From Cunninghamella blakesleeana (Eukaryota > Mucoromycota > Mucoromycetes > Mucorales > Cunninghamellaceae): DNA of 64,000 nucleotides. The stretch lies in NCBI GenBank assembly GCA_017871115.1, contig JAFCIZ010000006.1, forward strand, positions 1,488,001-1,552,000, read 5' to 3'. Positions 26,336-41,454 of the stretch are shown here, piece after piece. The notes beneath the pieces are model-generated. The model was not told where the DNA came from, ran no database searches, and worked only from the letters and a program-made list of their open reading frames with translations. The first letter of the stretch is position 1. Every line of letters starts with the position of its first letter. A program made the translations under genes and the position numbers.

Positions 26336-28087
26336 CTACATAATAAGGCAACGAGATGATTTAGATTCACCTTTTGGAGTTTCTTGTTGATGAACTGGTT
26401 GAGCAGTTTTAGGTGGTACGGTTGGTGGAATTTCACTTGATACAACAGCTGGAGTAATGGTTGGCTGAGGTTGTTGAACCATTTGTGGTGAAACGTGGGA
26501 TTCTTGTGTATCAACTGTTTCCTTGGCAATAATATTATCCTTAGAATTCACTACTGGTTTAATATCTCTTGCAATATCATCTGTAGTTTCCTTATTAAGT
26601 GGTTTTGCCTCATTGACAGCAATATCATTTTGATCTTTGGGCAATTCTTTAATAGTGACATCATTGTTGGCGTTTACATTGATTTCTACACTCTTTCCAG
26701 TTGTATTATTTTGTTCAATAGCTGGTGCACTAGTTGCTTGAATTGGTGTTGAAACATTTTCTTTGATTTCTTCTACTTTAGGTTCGTCAATTTTAAGTTG
26801 TTCAGGTTTAACTTCTACTTGAGGAATTTCAGACTTAACTTCTTCTACTTGAGGTTTAACTTCTTCCACTTGAGGAATTTCAAGCTTAACTTCTTCTACT
26901 TGAGGTTTAACTTCTTCTACTTGAGGAATTTCAGGCTTAACTTCTTCTACTTGAGGTTCTTCAGGTTTAACTTCTTCCACTTGGGGTTTAACTTCTTCCA
27001 CTTGAGGAATTTCAGGCTTAACTTCTTCTACTTGAGGTTCTTCAGGTTTAACTTCTTCTACTTGAGGAATTTCAGGCTTAACTTCTTCTACTTGAGGTTT
27101 AACTTCTTCCACTTGAGGAATTTCAGATTTAACTTCTTCTACTTGAGGTTCTTCAGGTTTAACTTCTTCTACTTGAGGAATTTCAGGCTTAACTTCTTCG
27201 GCTTGGGATTCTTCAGCCTTGTTTACAGTAGCTTCATTATCAGCTTTAGTAATTTCAGGAACCAAATCATTTTGTATTACATTTTCTAACTCAGTAGTTT
27301 TTTGAACTTCTTCCACTTTTTTAATATTATTCAAGATACTATAAATATCAATAGAAGAGCTGTTAATAGCGCTAGAAATTGCTTCTTTAACACCATTATT
27401 AGTTGATTGCATTTGTTGATCAGGAGCGGAGGAGGAGGGAGTTTCAACCATTTTAATAGGTTCAGGTACAGATGTAGGTTCAGGTCCAGGTACATGTTCT
27501 ACTTTAGATTGATCCTCTTCTACTTTACTAACTTCCTTTTCTTCTTTTTCTTCTTCCTTTTCATCAGCAGTGGGCTGTTGTTGCTGTTGTTCTTGCTCAA
27601 TATTGAGTGATTGTTCTTTTTCTTCTTCCTTACTATTTTCAACCAATAAAGATCCGGCACCTTGTTCAGGTTGCTGTTGTTGTTTATCTTCTTCTTTTAC
27701 TTCAACAGGTAAAGGTTGAATGGATTGAACAATAGCAAGAATATCAATATGAGAAGCACTAATTACTGATTCAATAGCAGTTTTGACATGGTCTTGTTGG
27801 CTGGCGATACTTTCTTCTTTTTCTTCTTCTTTTATTTCAGCATTTGATTCCATTACCTTATTTTCAGTTTCTTGACTAGGAGTAATAACGGGAGGATTTG
27901 TTTCAGGTGTATTTTGTACTTCAGTGCTGTTGTCTGTGACAGGAGAGTTTTCAACTGGCGCGACTTTGACAGCTTCAGTAGTTGTGGCATCATTATGTAA
28001 TGAGGCAAGAATACTATTTATATCAATAGAAGAAGAGGCTACTACGGTTTCAATAGCGTATTGGACACTTTCACTATAAGCTGACAT
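26336..28087 (-). CDS. Acidic repeat protein with three SSIDI motifs and C-terminal CaaX box
   Basis: Single-exon protein of 583 residues, no family recognised. The N-terminal half has three copies of a helical motif of about 24 residues: SVQYAIETVVASSSIDINSI (about 7-30), HVKTAIESVISASHIDILAI (about 100-123) and GVKEAISSAINSSSIDIYSI (about 231-256). They are spaced by Glu/Gln/Pro-rich disordered linkers. Residues about 290-432 are a tandem array with 14 PQVE cores (PQVEEVKPEI, PQVEEVKPEE, PQVEEVK variants). The DNA copies are nearly identical, so the array probably expanded recently. A second low-complexity part follows, then the end KSSRCLIM. CLIM fits a Cys-aliphatic-aliphatic-Met farnesylation box, with upstream Lys/Arg, which would put the protein on the inner face of a membrane. 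There is no signal peptide or membrane helix. I infer a prenylated scaffold or adaptor. Confidence 0.85.
   Translation of the reverse strand: MSAYSESVQYAIETVVASSSIDINSILASLHNDATTTEAVKVAPVENSPVTDNSTEVQNTPETNPPVITPSQETENKVMESNAEIKEEEKEESIASQQDHVKTAIESVISASHIDILAIVQSIQPLPVEVKEEDKQQQQPEQGAGSLLVENSKEEEKEQSLNIEQEQQQQQPTADEKEEEKEEKEVSKVEEDQSKVEHVPGPEPTSVPEPIKMVETPSSSAPDQQMQSTNNGVKEAISSAINSSSIDIYSILNNIKKVEEVQKTTELENVIQNDLVPEITKADNEATVNKAEESQAEEVKPEIPQVEEVKPEEPQVEEVKSEIPQVEEVKPQVEEVKPEIPQVEEVKPEEPQVEEVKPEIPQVEEVKPQVEEVKPEEPQVEEVKPEIPQVEEVKPQVEEVKLEIPQVEEVKPQVEEVKSEIPQVEVKPEQLKIDEPKVEEIKENVSTPIQATSAPAIEQNNTTGKSVEINVNANNDVTIKELPKDQNDIAVNEAKPLNKETTDDIARDIKPVVNSKDNIIAKETVDTQESHVSPQMVQQPQPTITPAVVSSEIPPTVPPKTAQPVHQQETPKGESKSSRCLIM
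26790..27215 (-). repeat. Coding tandem repeat, PQVEEVKPE(I/E) units
   Basis: Alternating units of about 21 and 30 bp whose bases are nearly the same from copy to copy (recurring ttaacttcttctacttgagg on the plus strand). Both short (PQVEEVK) and long (PQVEEVKPEI/PEE) units occur. The open frame on the opposite strand across 26798-27289 is a by-product of the repeat. Confidence 0.9.
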
Positions 28088-28720
28088 TTTTTACAAAAAC
28101 AAGCAATAGAAAAATAAATTTAAAAAGTGAAAGAAAGAAAAAAGTGAGAGTAAAAAGAATGGAAAATAAATAAGAGAAAAAAAGTCAAAAATAGTTTTTT
28201 GCGGATATTAAAATGTAAAATTATATTTTATATCTGAATATTAGACTTGGAAAAAAGCCCCTATACATATTTTTTTATTATTTTGATATCTTGATATAGT
28301 TATTAGTACTTTTAAATAACTATTAAAATCAACTCTTCACTGTATTTATTTTGTTAAATTTTGTATTTGTAATTTATATAATTTTAATATTTTTGAAAAT
28401 TTGAAACATCTTTACAGAAAAACCTGAACAATAATATTTATTTTTTTACTTCACGTTTCAACACGTGATTATTATTTATTATTGTTATTATTATTTTAAT
28501 TATACCAATCATTCAATAATAATAATAATAATAAAACATTCATACGTATCATTTTAATGAGTTAGTGATTTATAAACAAGTAAAAATTAGAACAGTTCTA
28601 TCTATTTTTTTTAATAGTTGATTAATTTTAAAGCTCAGATTTCCTTTATTTTATTTTAAAATAAAAAAAACTCCCCTCCCCTTTCAACTTGCCCTTATTT
28701 TATTTTATTTTTTAAATAGT
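28088..28720. other. Intergenic promoter region of divergent repeat-protein and MSS4-like genes
   Basis: Head-to-head spacer of 633 bp with purine-rich sequence beside the minus-strand gene and a CT-rich patch (ctcccctcccctttc at about 28671-28685) just before the plus-strand start. No exon seen. Confidence 0.5.
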
Positions 28721-28956
28721 ATGGCTCTACCTTTTCATTCATTAACTATTGAAGATATTTTAGATAAAGAAACTAATAAAAATAAAGGCGATATTTTTTG
28801 TCCAAAAGACAATTGCAATTGTTTAATATTACGTAAAAACACAGCTGTTCTGGTAACTCGCGATGGTGACAAGGTAATAGACTTTTTTTATCTTAACTGT
28901 ACATATTTTATAATATATTTATTTTATTTTATACTTAATATTTTATATATGTTTAT

Positions 28957-28996
<40 letters not shown>

Positions 28997-29252
28997 TACT
29001 CAACAGCTTTCAATACCAGAAACAACTTTACCTGATAATATAACACTAGATCAAGAAGGAGATAAAGATGAAACTCAATTTTGGCAACTTGGTGATATGA
29101 TGGACTTTGATAATGTAGGCTTTTCTAAAACTATTGGAACTGTCAAATATTTATCTTGTGCTGACTGTGATCTCGGACCTATTGGCTATCATGATACTTC
29201 AAATACCCAAAAAGAGTATTTAGTTAGTATTCGCCGTGCTCGTTATAGATTT

Positions 29253-29255
<3 letters not shown>
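28721..29255 (+). CDS. Mss4/Dss4-like Rab-interacting zinc protein
   Basis: Mss4 (RABIF) and yeast Dss4 bind nucleotide-free exocytic Rabs and act as weak exchange factors or chaperones. Two exons, 28721-28873 (51 codons) and 29007-29255, join in phase 0. The first gives MALPFHSLTIEDILDKETNK, then IFCPKDNCNCLILRKNTAVL. The second gives FWQLGDMMDFDNVGFSKTIG, then KYLSCADCDLGPIGYHDTSN and ends RRARYRF. The two Cys pairs (C-P-x-x-x-C in the first exon, C-A-D-C in the second) are the family's zinc ligands, and the D-C-x-x-G-P-I-G motif is its signature. About 133 residues matches Mss4. The intron ends in a (TTA)n microsatellite right before the acceptor. Confidence 0.9.
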
Positions 29256-29290
<35 letters not shown>

Positions 29291-29416
29291 TTTATAAATT
29301 TTCTTTCTTATAACTAATCAAATTCGTATGATATGTATCTATATATTTATTTTTATTTATAATTATTTTACATCAAATATAATCTATCTATCTTTTTTTC
29401 TTTTAATTCTATTCTA

Positions 29417-32336
<2,920 letters not shown>

Positions 32337-32616
32337 TTATAATAAACAGCAATAATAATTATATTACTATTAAATAATAAATAAATAATAACAAAAAAAG
32401 AAAGAGAAGCGAAAGAAATTGTATCAATGAAAATTAAAAATCTAAAAAATTAAAATTCCGCAATCTTTTTAAATAAAGAACAAAAAAATATATTTTTTCT
32501 TTTTCTCATTTTGTTTGATTTTTTCTTTTATTTTAATATTTTTATATGATAACTATTTAATTTATTAATTATTATATACACTTTGGTAATTAAAATAAGT
32601 ATACTATAAAATAGGT
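32337..32616. promoter_or_regulatory. Shared divergent promoter region of Tah18 and Cdc11-like genes
   Basis: A 280-bp gap between two starts that point away from each other. It is AT-rich, with no recognisable binding site. It must hold both core promoters and both 5' leaders. Confidence 0.45.
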
Positions 32617-35120
32617 ATGAAGCCAACCAAGCAAGGGAAATCAGATAAGCTGGAAAACTCCGCTTTAAACCATACAAAAGAAAAGGTGCAGTATAGTAAT
32701 TATGAAGATCAAGATCAAGATCAGAATTCAACATCGTCCCCCATCTCATACTCAGGTTTTTCGTCACCTATTTCATCAAAGATAAATAATAGAATACCAC
32801 AGAATAGATTTCATACTACAACGTCGCCAATAACAACAAACTCATTTGAACAATATAGTAAATATTTTAAGTTTATTTCAAACGTACCATATAAACACTC
32901 TTTGTATCAAGTATTCCATCATATTTTTTGCATAAGACCTACCATTTATTGGCATACTTTACGTACTTTAGAATTAAAAAAACAAGGGTTAACCGAAATA
33001 CATGACCTGGATAAAATTTTACCATTATTGGAAACACTTGTATTGTAAATATAGATATCTACTATTTATTGATATAAAAAATATGGTGTTTATTATAAAT
33101 TAGTAATAACACCATTATTGTTATTATTATTACTTTATATAGAACTGAAAATTCAATTCAAAAAATTAGTCACCTTCCCGTAACTATTCGAACACTTAAA
33201 ATCAACCACAATAGGTAAATATAAAAAACCAACTTTATTAAAAAAAAAAAAAAAAAAAGACATGTATCAATTTTCTAACATAGCTACTATAATATCTTTA
33301 TTATTTTAATATAAAAATAGATTAACTGACACCAACGATTTATCTCATTTAGTTAATCTTCGTTTTTTAGATATTTGCGATAATGCAATCAGTTCATTCC
33401 AAGGTTCATAAAAAAATAAAAAGAAGAGAAAAGAAAAGAAATAAATAATCTCATAAATTTATTATCTTATTTTATTACTATTATTGATTTAAAAAAAATA
33501 AAAAATAAAAAAAATAGGTATTGAATTACTACCACAGTTACATACAATTCATGCAGAAAGTAATAAAGTAACGTCTTGTTCATCACTCAGGTCAATGCAT
33601 CAACTAAGAAAATTAAATCTCCGCAGAAATGGAATCACTCGGTTAAATTTTAACAAGTTCACAAAACTGTAATTTAAAAATATTCAAAATTTTTTTGTTT
33701 TGTTTTTCTCTTTTCTCTTTTTATTTTTAACGTATATTTTTATTTCCTTCGATATTTATTTTTATAATAGAAATAATCTAGAACATTTAGATGCATCGTA
33801 TAATCGTATCCAATCTCTAGACTCTATCAATGGTCTTGTCCACTTGAAAGTTTTGAATTTAGGTAAGAATAATTATAATAAGAACATATAATAAAAAAGA
33901 AAAAGAAAAAAGGAGAAAATAATAATAACAAATATCAACTTGTTTATAAAAATATTTAGATCACAATGAAATAGAATGGATAAACTTGACAACTTCATTG
34001 GAAAAGCTAAGAGTAATTCGCCTATGTTTTAATCGACTATCAAACTTCGATTCCATATTCTGTCCTAACCTACACACTTTATATTTGGATAATAATAATA
34101 TCTCTCAAATCATGGGTCTCCATCGATTAGTTTATCTGAAAAATTTATCTCTTAGAGATCAAGATAAAAAAATAAGGTATCAAAAATAATAATAATAATA
34201 ATTAATAAACAAAATCATGAATTAATAACAAATATAAATTGACTTTTTTTATTAATACTTTCTTTTTCTTTTTTTTTTGCAGTGGATTAAATTCAATGTA
34301 TATTCAAGGAATTCAAAAACTGTATTTATCAGGTACGTCCACTTAAATAATGATACTGCTATATAACAATAACAAAAAATCATTAGTTATTATTGATATT
34401 GTTTTTTGTTTTGTATTGTTAATTATCAACATTTAATATTTATAAATAGGAAATGTTGTAGATCAAGTTCATAAAATGATAGATTTTTTTTCATTAGAGT
34501 ATCTGGAGCTATGCTCAATACAACTTGAATCACTTCCATACAATTTTGCTCAGAATGTGCCTAACCTTAGGGTTTTATACTTGAGCGATAATTATTTGAA
34601 ATCACTTAAACCTTTAAAAGACTTACAACACCTAAAAAAGCTAATGCTTATCAACAATGATTTGGATAATATAATTGATATTACGAGCACTATCCATTTT
34701 ATGAAGAATTTACACCACTTAGATCTTAGGTAAACTATATATATGACGATTAAAAAAATGACAATAAAATAATAGCAAAGATAAATCGATATATCATATA
34801 AATTTTCATTTTTTATTTATATTATATTATATAGATGGAACCCAATAACTTTAAAATACTATTCAAGTATGCCAATAATGATGAATGAAAAAAAACGTAT
34901 ATGTCAATATACAAGTCATGAATATGATAAGAACTGGTTAGAGAAAGATGAAGTATTTGTAAGACAGCTTCCAAAACAATGGTTACACCGACGATGTATC
35001 TTTAGATCAGTGGTTATCAAAGCTTGCCCAACCTTAAAGATTTTGGATGGACTTGCTATAACAAAAGAAGAATTCAATCATGCCAATAATATTATTTTTA
35101 AATACTACTCGGATATATAA
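32617..35120 (+). CDS. Leucine-rich-repeat protein, Cdc11/Nud1/centriolin-like
   Basis: Probable spindle-pole-body scaffold of the septation-initiation or mitotic-exit pathway. The first 85 residues are a polar Ser/Asn-rich N-terminus. Then at least ten SDS22-type leucine-rich repeats run through nine or so exons: LRTLELKKQGLTEIHDLDKI, LRFLDICDNAISSFQG, LRKLNLRRNGITRLNF, LEHLDASYNRIQSLDSINGL, LHTLYLDNNNISQIMGLHRL, LRVLYLSDNYLKSLKPLKDL. The cap WNPITLKYYSSM followed by RRCIFRSVVIKACPTLKILD resembles the end of Cdc11/Nud1, where a Trp-Asn-Pro and a CP-x-L-x-x-LDG occur. Cdc11/Nud1 are usually longer at the N-terminus, so an unseen 5' exon or a short form is possible. The alternative is an uncharacterised LRR protein of another family. 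Confidence 0.75.
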
Positions 35121-35664
35121 CTGAAATAAAATCCACCAAGATAGCAATAATAACAGCTTTTTTAATATAAATATATATATATACCTACACCACATTTCTC
35201 TATACACATAATATATATATATATCTACAACAAGCAACAACAATCAGCCATAATTCAATCTTCTCCAAATAAGGATGGTATCAATATTTTATAGCGAAAA
35301 TGGAAAATAATTTCTAACTCAGCATGTGACTTATTTCGCGATGGACTATAGAAAAAAAAATTGGGGGAGGGATATAGAGTCCTAAAAAAATTTTATTCAA
35401 AACAAACAGAATAAATATTAATCCTCCTCATTCAGAAATAAAATAACTGTATAGATTGACAACAATTAGAGCTTCTTAATAGAAAGATGTAAGTGATGAT
35501 AAACCATATTTTAAATAAATGGTCATAAAATAGAAGGGTTTTTTATATTTATTATATATAAATATTTTTTCTTTTTTTGGATACTGATAACGTAATAGTG
35601 GCTTTTATTAGATCTTTCTCTGTTAGTATTCTATTATTGTCCGATCATCTTGTATATATAAAGC
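35121..35664. other. Intergenic, upstream of EPL1
   Basis: AT-rich, no supported exon. A near-palindromic TA-rich stretch and a GA-rich patch occur at 35340-35380. Confidence 0.45.
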
Positions 35665-38299
35665 ATGACAAACATGGTTTCTAGATTCCGTGTTAAAAAG
35701 CTATCACCAAAGCATCCTTTACCTATTTATAAAGAATCTCAACTTCCAGATTTAGTCGACCCTGCTAACGTAATACAGCGTGCTGTGCCTCAAATAGAAA
35801 CTGGTGTTGAAAAAGAAGAAGAAGAAGAGGTATGTTTTAAATACATATGTCTATTTTATTATAAACAACAAGATGAATTCTACTCCATTATTATGTATAA
35901 ATGAAACTTTCGATTTATGATGAAGTTTTATGTATTTATGATGAACTTTTTTTATTTTTCCGAAAACGTCTTTACTTCTTATTGGTCTAATATTTTTTTT
36001 TTTTTTGATAATATTTTATTTTTAGCATGATTTACAAGCTGCCATTTCTGCTGCTCAAGCTGCTGTAACTACTGGTGCAAAAGTTGAAACTTATATCCCT
36101 ACACCCGATGCTTCAAGTAAAATAGATGATAAACAATATCATCAACTTTATAAAAAGAAATACAAAGAACCTTCCACCCTGATTAGATTCTCCTCTACTG
36201 TGGAAGATACCACTGGCTGCCCTTATGTCATGGATGAAATTGATGATAAATATCTTAAAGAACATCGTAATTTACAATTATCTGAAGATCAATTTGAAAA
36301 AATTATGTGGGAATTTGAATCTATAACAAATCAACAGCTTCCCCATCTTCACTTGGTAATTATATACAACAATAAAACAAATATAAATATATTTAAAAGA
36401 TAAGAATGAAGTATGTATATTAATCAAAAACATGTGTTTTTATTATTATGAATATATACGTATATATAAATACTGTAGGATCCATCACATATTCCTGAAT
36501 ATGAAGATTTTCTATTACTAGTACCAGCAAATTCGAATATTCATTCATGGTCAACAGCTCCTCAAGTATATGAACACTGGAAAGAACGACGTCATAAACG
36601 TGGTGGAAAATCAATCATTCCATCTTTAGCTTATGAAGATATCTTAAAACATGAAATTGACCCATATGTATGCTTCCGACGTCGTGAAACCAAACCAGTA
36701 CGTAAAACAAGGAGAACCGATCAACAATCGTTGGAACGATTATGCAAATTAAGATCAGAGATGGAAAAGGCTCGTAATCTTTTAGAAATGGTTTTAAGAA
36801 GAGAAAAATTACGTAAAGAAGGACTAGTATTGGAACATGCAGTATTCGATAAAACTTGTAAAATTAGAGATTATCAACGCACTTTGGATATTAAAGAAGA
36901 TGATGATTTAGCTCAAATATTATCTAAAAAGAAAAGAAAGATATCACCAACTGAAACTGGTTCTGGGTAAGCTATATATTATTATTTTATTATTATTATT
37001 TTTTAAAAAAAAAAGAAGTATTTTACTAAAAGCAGTTATTCGCTCAATATTTATTTATTGATTAGAACTACCATTAAAATACCACTCCACCGCCTTAAAC
37101 GTGATTCCTTTGAGCGACCAGAAAAATCACCATTACAACTTCATATTGAATCTGAATTATCGCGTAGAAGAGAACGAGATGCGCCATATGAAGATATTAC
37201 TGAAGTAAGCATAATATTAATAAAAATGTATGCGGTTTATAAACACTTATTAATTGCTATTATTATCATTATTACTTCCATTATTATTTTACTTGTTTAT
37301 ATTAGTTCCCATATCAACCATTTCCAAAACCATTACCAACGCAATTTTATCAATCATTATTATTATCATCAACCCACGATAGTAGCAACGCCATTTCACA
37401 TTCTGGACCTAGATTCCGTAGACGTATTGGACGTGGTGGCAGAGTATTTATTGATAGAATTGGATTTCATCAACGACCTACAGCATACAATTATGATAAT
37501 CAAAAAATGGATTCAGAAAACACTTACCAATTTGATATGGATTCTGAAAGTGATGATACTGACTATGAATTTGATGTTATGGATAATAGGTAAAATAAAT
37601 AAATAAATAAATCAAACAAAACAACAATAATACTAATTATTACTGATTTATTTATTTAGATTTGTAAAATATAGAACACAGCTTCTTAATGAAACTGATC
37701 TTCGAAATTTAAATACAATTCCTTTTTTACAATTGATCAATCCAATGTCAAACGTACGTATAAACCAACCTAACAAACAACAAGATCAACAGCAACAATC
37801 TCCATCACAACAACAATCACATCAACCATTACCACAACAACGACTAGTATTACAAAGCACTAACGGAAATACGCAAGCTAATACAACGCCATCACCATCC
37901 ACTAACCCTTCAATAAACATGTCATCATCCTCATCTCCATCATCTACGTCTTTAAAAAATCAAAACAATAATAATCGATTAGGATCACAACAAACAGCAC
38001 ACGCTACCACTAATGGAATGTATTCCTCTAGCTTAAATGATAGTAATGTTATAAATCGAACTGCACTACAAATGGCAACTTTAGCATCACAACAACAACA
38101 ACAGCAAATGAATTCAAATTGTAAGTGAAATTATGTATCTTTTTTAAAATATATATATACATTTCTACATTAATAATTAACAGAAATTCTCATTATTATT
38201 ACTTTATTCTTATTATAATTAGTGGAAAATAGCCCTGGGTTAACACAAGCACATCTTAATGGATCAACAACACCAAGACCAACTACCCATGTGTCATAA
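35665..38299 (+). CDS. EPL1: Enhancer of polycomb-like protein Epl1 (NuA4 subunit)
   Basis: Scaffold of the Piccolo NuA4 histone H4/H2A acetyltransferase that ties Esa1 and Yng2 to the nucleosome. The EPL1 domain begins near residue 4 (VSRFRVKKLSPKHPLPIYKE) and runs through VIQRAVPQIETGVEKEEEEE, HDLQAAISAAQA, YIPTPDASSKID, EPSTLIRFSSTVEDTTGCPY, YEDFLLLVPANSNIHSWS and DPYVCFRRRETKPVRKTRRT, all block motifs of the family. The basic-plus-coiled segment after that (LERLCKLRSEMEKARNLLEM) is typical. The C-terminal part is Gln/Asn/Ser-rich (37730-38290) and low in complexity. Six or seven introns. A second ATG at 35674 (MVSRFRV) matches the usual start of relatives better than the first (MTNMVSRF). 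The stop is TAA at 38297-38299. Confidence 0.95.
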
Positions 38300-40406
38300 T
38301 TTTTTCAACGCCATTTTCATCATCTTTAATATTATTTCGTGTGATTATTATATGTTTAATTTTTTATTTTATTAATTCAATCTTTATTCTGTACTATAGT
38401 ATATATATATTTTATTATTATTATTATTATTATTATTTTATTTGTCATCCGTGGCAAATTTGTTTTATAAGTAACCCCTCTCATCCATTTTCTCCTCACT
38501 ACTTCCGCTATATAATAATTATTGCTATTATTATTATTATTATTATCCCAGAACATCAAAGTTAAATCAAACTATTCCCCCTTTATCAAACTAATATTGA
38601 TTTAAATTACATCTGATGCTCTGATATTTTCTTTTATTTACTATTTATCATTAGTTTATTTCGTCTTCATTTTTTCTTTTTAATAGTATTATTATTATTA
38701 TTTTACCTAAATAATAAATGGTTTTCTTATTTATTAAGATAAAAATTAAAGTTTGTATTTACATCTATTTTTACAATAGCTTTTGATTTTCCATTATTAA
38801 TTTAAAACTAATATTAAATGACCATCTTTTAATATATGTATTTTTCTCTCATATATTAAAACTAGATGTCTTATTTTATTTTCACCAAGAAAATAAAGAG
38901 TGAAAAAGTAATACCTTCTTTTGAGATATATTTTATTTAAAACTATTAATATATGAAAGTAAATGCATTATGCATAAAAAAGTAAATGCAAAACTTGATT
39001 TATCTATTTCCATTTTTTATATGATCAACACCTTTTTTTTTAATCTTTTTCCAGGTTTTTTTTTTTTCCTTTTGATATATACATCATTAAAATAAAAAAA
39101 TTTTAACCACGATCTTTTTCTTTACTTTTTTTTTTATCTATACTTCATACTATAATATGGCACATTATTTATTTGAACCAAGATAGTTACTGCATTTGAG
39201 TATAGTATTGGCTAATAACATTTCAGCTATTCTAATGATATATAGCTATATTATTAAAATATATTATAAAATTAGTATCGAGAACGCTGCGTCAAAAAAA
39301 AAATTGACTTTTTTGATGTTTGCATAAAATAGTAGTCTCTTTTTAAAAAATAACCTTTTTTTACTACTTTTTAATATAATGTTTTACGTTACAATACAAT
39401 CCATCTTTTGTTTGTATAAAATATTGATTAATGAAATTCTTTTACCTTGATGTCTATTGTTTTACTTTTAAAAAGTATTATATATAAACTTATCTTACCA
39501 AGAACTATTGTTGCTATTTTATTCTGTATCAAAAAAAAAAAAAAAAAAAATTAATAAATATAGCTGAAAAAAATTATATTTTAAAATTAATATATCTATA
39601 TTATAAACTATGTTTCTTATTATTTTTGAATTTACATTGTAATTTAATTAGGTAGATAGACTTGCTATTTAATTAATATTTATTTTCTTTCTCTCTTTGA
39701 TTATTTCTATCATTGTGTGGATCTCTTTTTCTTAATTGTTATATAAATGCTTCCTCCTATTTATCATTTATATAAATATTTATCTCTACCTTCTAGCTTT
39801 CCGTATATTTTACCCTTTTTTTTTAGCATGCTTGATTCTCTCACTTTAACACTATATTTTTTAAAGATATTTAGTATTTATATATTTTTTCGATATACAG
39901 CTGACTCTTGTGGCCAATAATAATAAATGGCTATCTCACCTATTACTCTCCTACTACATTTTTCTATATTATGAACATTGAGCATAAGGAATAAATGAAA
40001 ATATAAATATAAAAATAAAATAATAGTAAATAATAACTGTAAAGAAATTATTTCGCGATTTATGCATTTAGTAGCATTTCGGTCTACCCTCTACTTTTGG
40101 TTATGATTATATGTTTTATTATTTCTGTCATATTGTTATCATACAATTACTATTTTATTACTATTTTATTATATCGTTGTTATAAATTTCGTTATGATTT
40201 CCTCTTTTTTTATGTCAAATAAAGCTATACTTTATAGTTGCCCTATTCCCAATCTTTCGCACAAAAATAAAAATAAATACGGAACATCAATTCTTACCTT
40301 TGATTTATAACAAAAAATTAAATAAATAAAAATCAGATTAAAGGGCTAAAGTTAAAGTAAGCATAAATACGTAGTTTAGATATAAAATAGAATTAAAATA
40401 AAAACT
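38300..40406. other. Long intergenic region, no gene supported
   Basis: About 2.1 kb of AT-rich sequence, mostly T-rich microsatellite-like runs such as (TTA)n near 38410-38445. The first part is the EPL1 3' region. I see no exon with matching splice sites. Short open frames on both strands are composed of repeats. Confidence 0.5.
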
Positions 40407-40840
40407 ATGGTGAAAGCTGTGAAAACGAGAAAAGGTTTGTTTTTTATTGAATTAGAAATAAAATTGAATTTATACGATTTTTTTTGGATATACAAAATAT
40501 TATTAAAATTATTTAAACAAAAAAATGATGAAAATTATAAAAATTACTACAGGCAAATTGATATAATAGTGATTAAGAATTATTTCATTCTCAGATCACC
40601 TTTAAATAATATAAAAAACTGCAAAAAAAACACTTTTTCTTTACGATTTATTTTTCAAAAAATAAAATGCTCAAGGTTATTATAAGAATAGAATACATAC
40701 GTGCAAATATTACCAAAATTAATACAATAGAATTTGATCGTCAGATGGATATTTTACAAAAGGATTACAATGCACTCAGCCCTGATGAGAAAAAACTAGT
40801 GCTTAAAGAAATCAGTAGTATCAAGAACAAAGCAGACTAA
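40407..40840 (+). CDS. Possible 45-residue protein from two exons
   Basis: Exon 1 (40407-40434) MVKAVKTRK plus one base and exon 2 (40731-40840) join to give EFDRQMDILQKDYNALSPDE and then KKLVLKEISSIKNKAD before a stop. The donor is GTTTGT (weak), the acceptor CAATAG (good), and phases agree. Exon 2 looks protein-like, being charged, amphipathic and without low complexity, unlike the surrounding noncoding DNA. Without the splice, the first frame continues as a 92-codon open frame with random-looking Lys/Ile/Phe composition. The family is not recognised. The short helix with LSPDEKK resembles segments found in small mitochondrial subunits, but that is no more than a resemblance. Confidence 0.4.
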
Positions 40841-40880
40841 CAAAGCAGATTACAGTCTTGATGTGGCCATTATTTGCTTT

Positions 40881-40915
<35 letters not shown>

Positions 40916-41454
40916 CAGTTAATTGTACTATATTTTTTTAAATAAAAATTATTTTTATTGATAATAATGTCATTAAAATATCAGTGGTTAATTAAACTAA
41001 ATATATATACTTAGACTCAATAAACATTCAATAATCACTCATTTGCTTATGCTATTGGCATCTTTATAAAGTCAGACAACCTGTACTTTTATGCTTGCAT
41101 TAATCATTCCTCTTATTACAATGCTACAACTTATAGATACATATTTTATGAAATAATAATATTAAAAGGATCAGCTATATATTTGAATTTCATCTATATA
41201 TATTTTAAATTAAAACTTACGTTTTTTTAATGCAAAATAATATTCTCATAAATTATAATTCAATATATATTTTTATCCTATATTTATTCATCACATCACT
41301 GCGACAAAAAAAAACATGTACCATATTTGAAGAATAGAAATTACAGCCATGAAAATAAATAAATAAAATGGTTTAACCTTTATTTTTAAATAAATAATTA
41401 AATAAATAATAATAAATATAATCATAAGAAAGATCAATAAATAAATAAATTAAC
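40841..41454. other. Intergenic, between small gene and chitinase 3' end
   Basis: AT-rich, with a (TA)n run at about 40883-40911 and no supported exon. Confidence 0.45.

Noticed and set aside
26798..27289. 163-codon frame with FxLNFFYLR repeats on the plus strand
   Set aside because: It is the antisense of the PQVEEVKP repeat. Its regularity comes from the repeat, and it has no independent start context.
38340..38565. Overlapping Ile/Tyr- and Asn-rich frames
   Set aside because: Both come from (TTA)n simple sequence.
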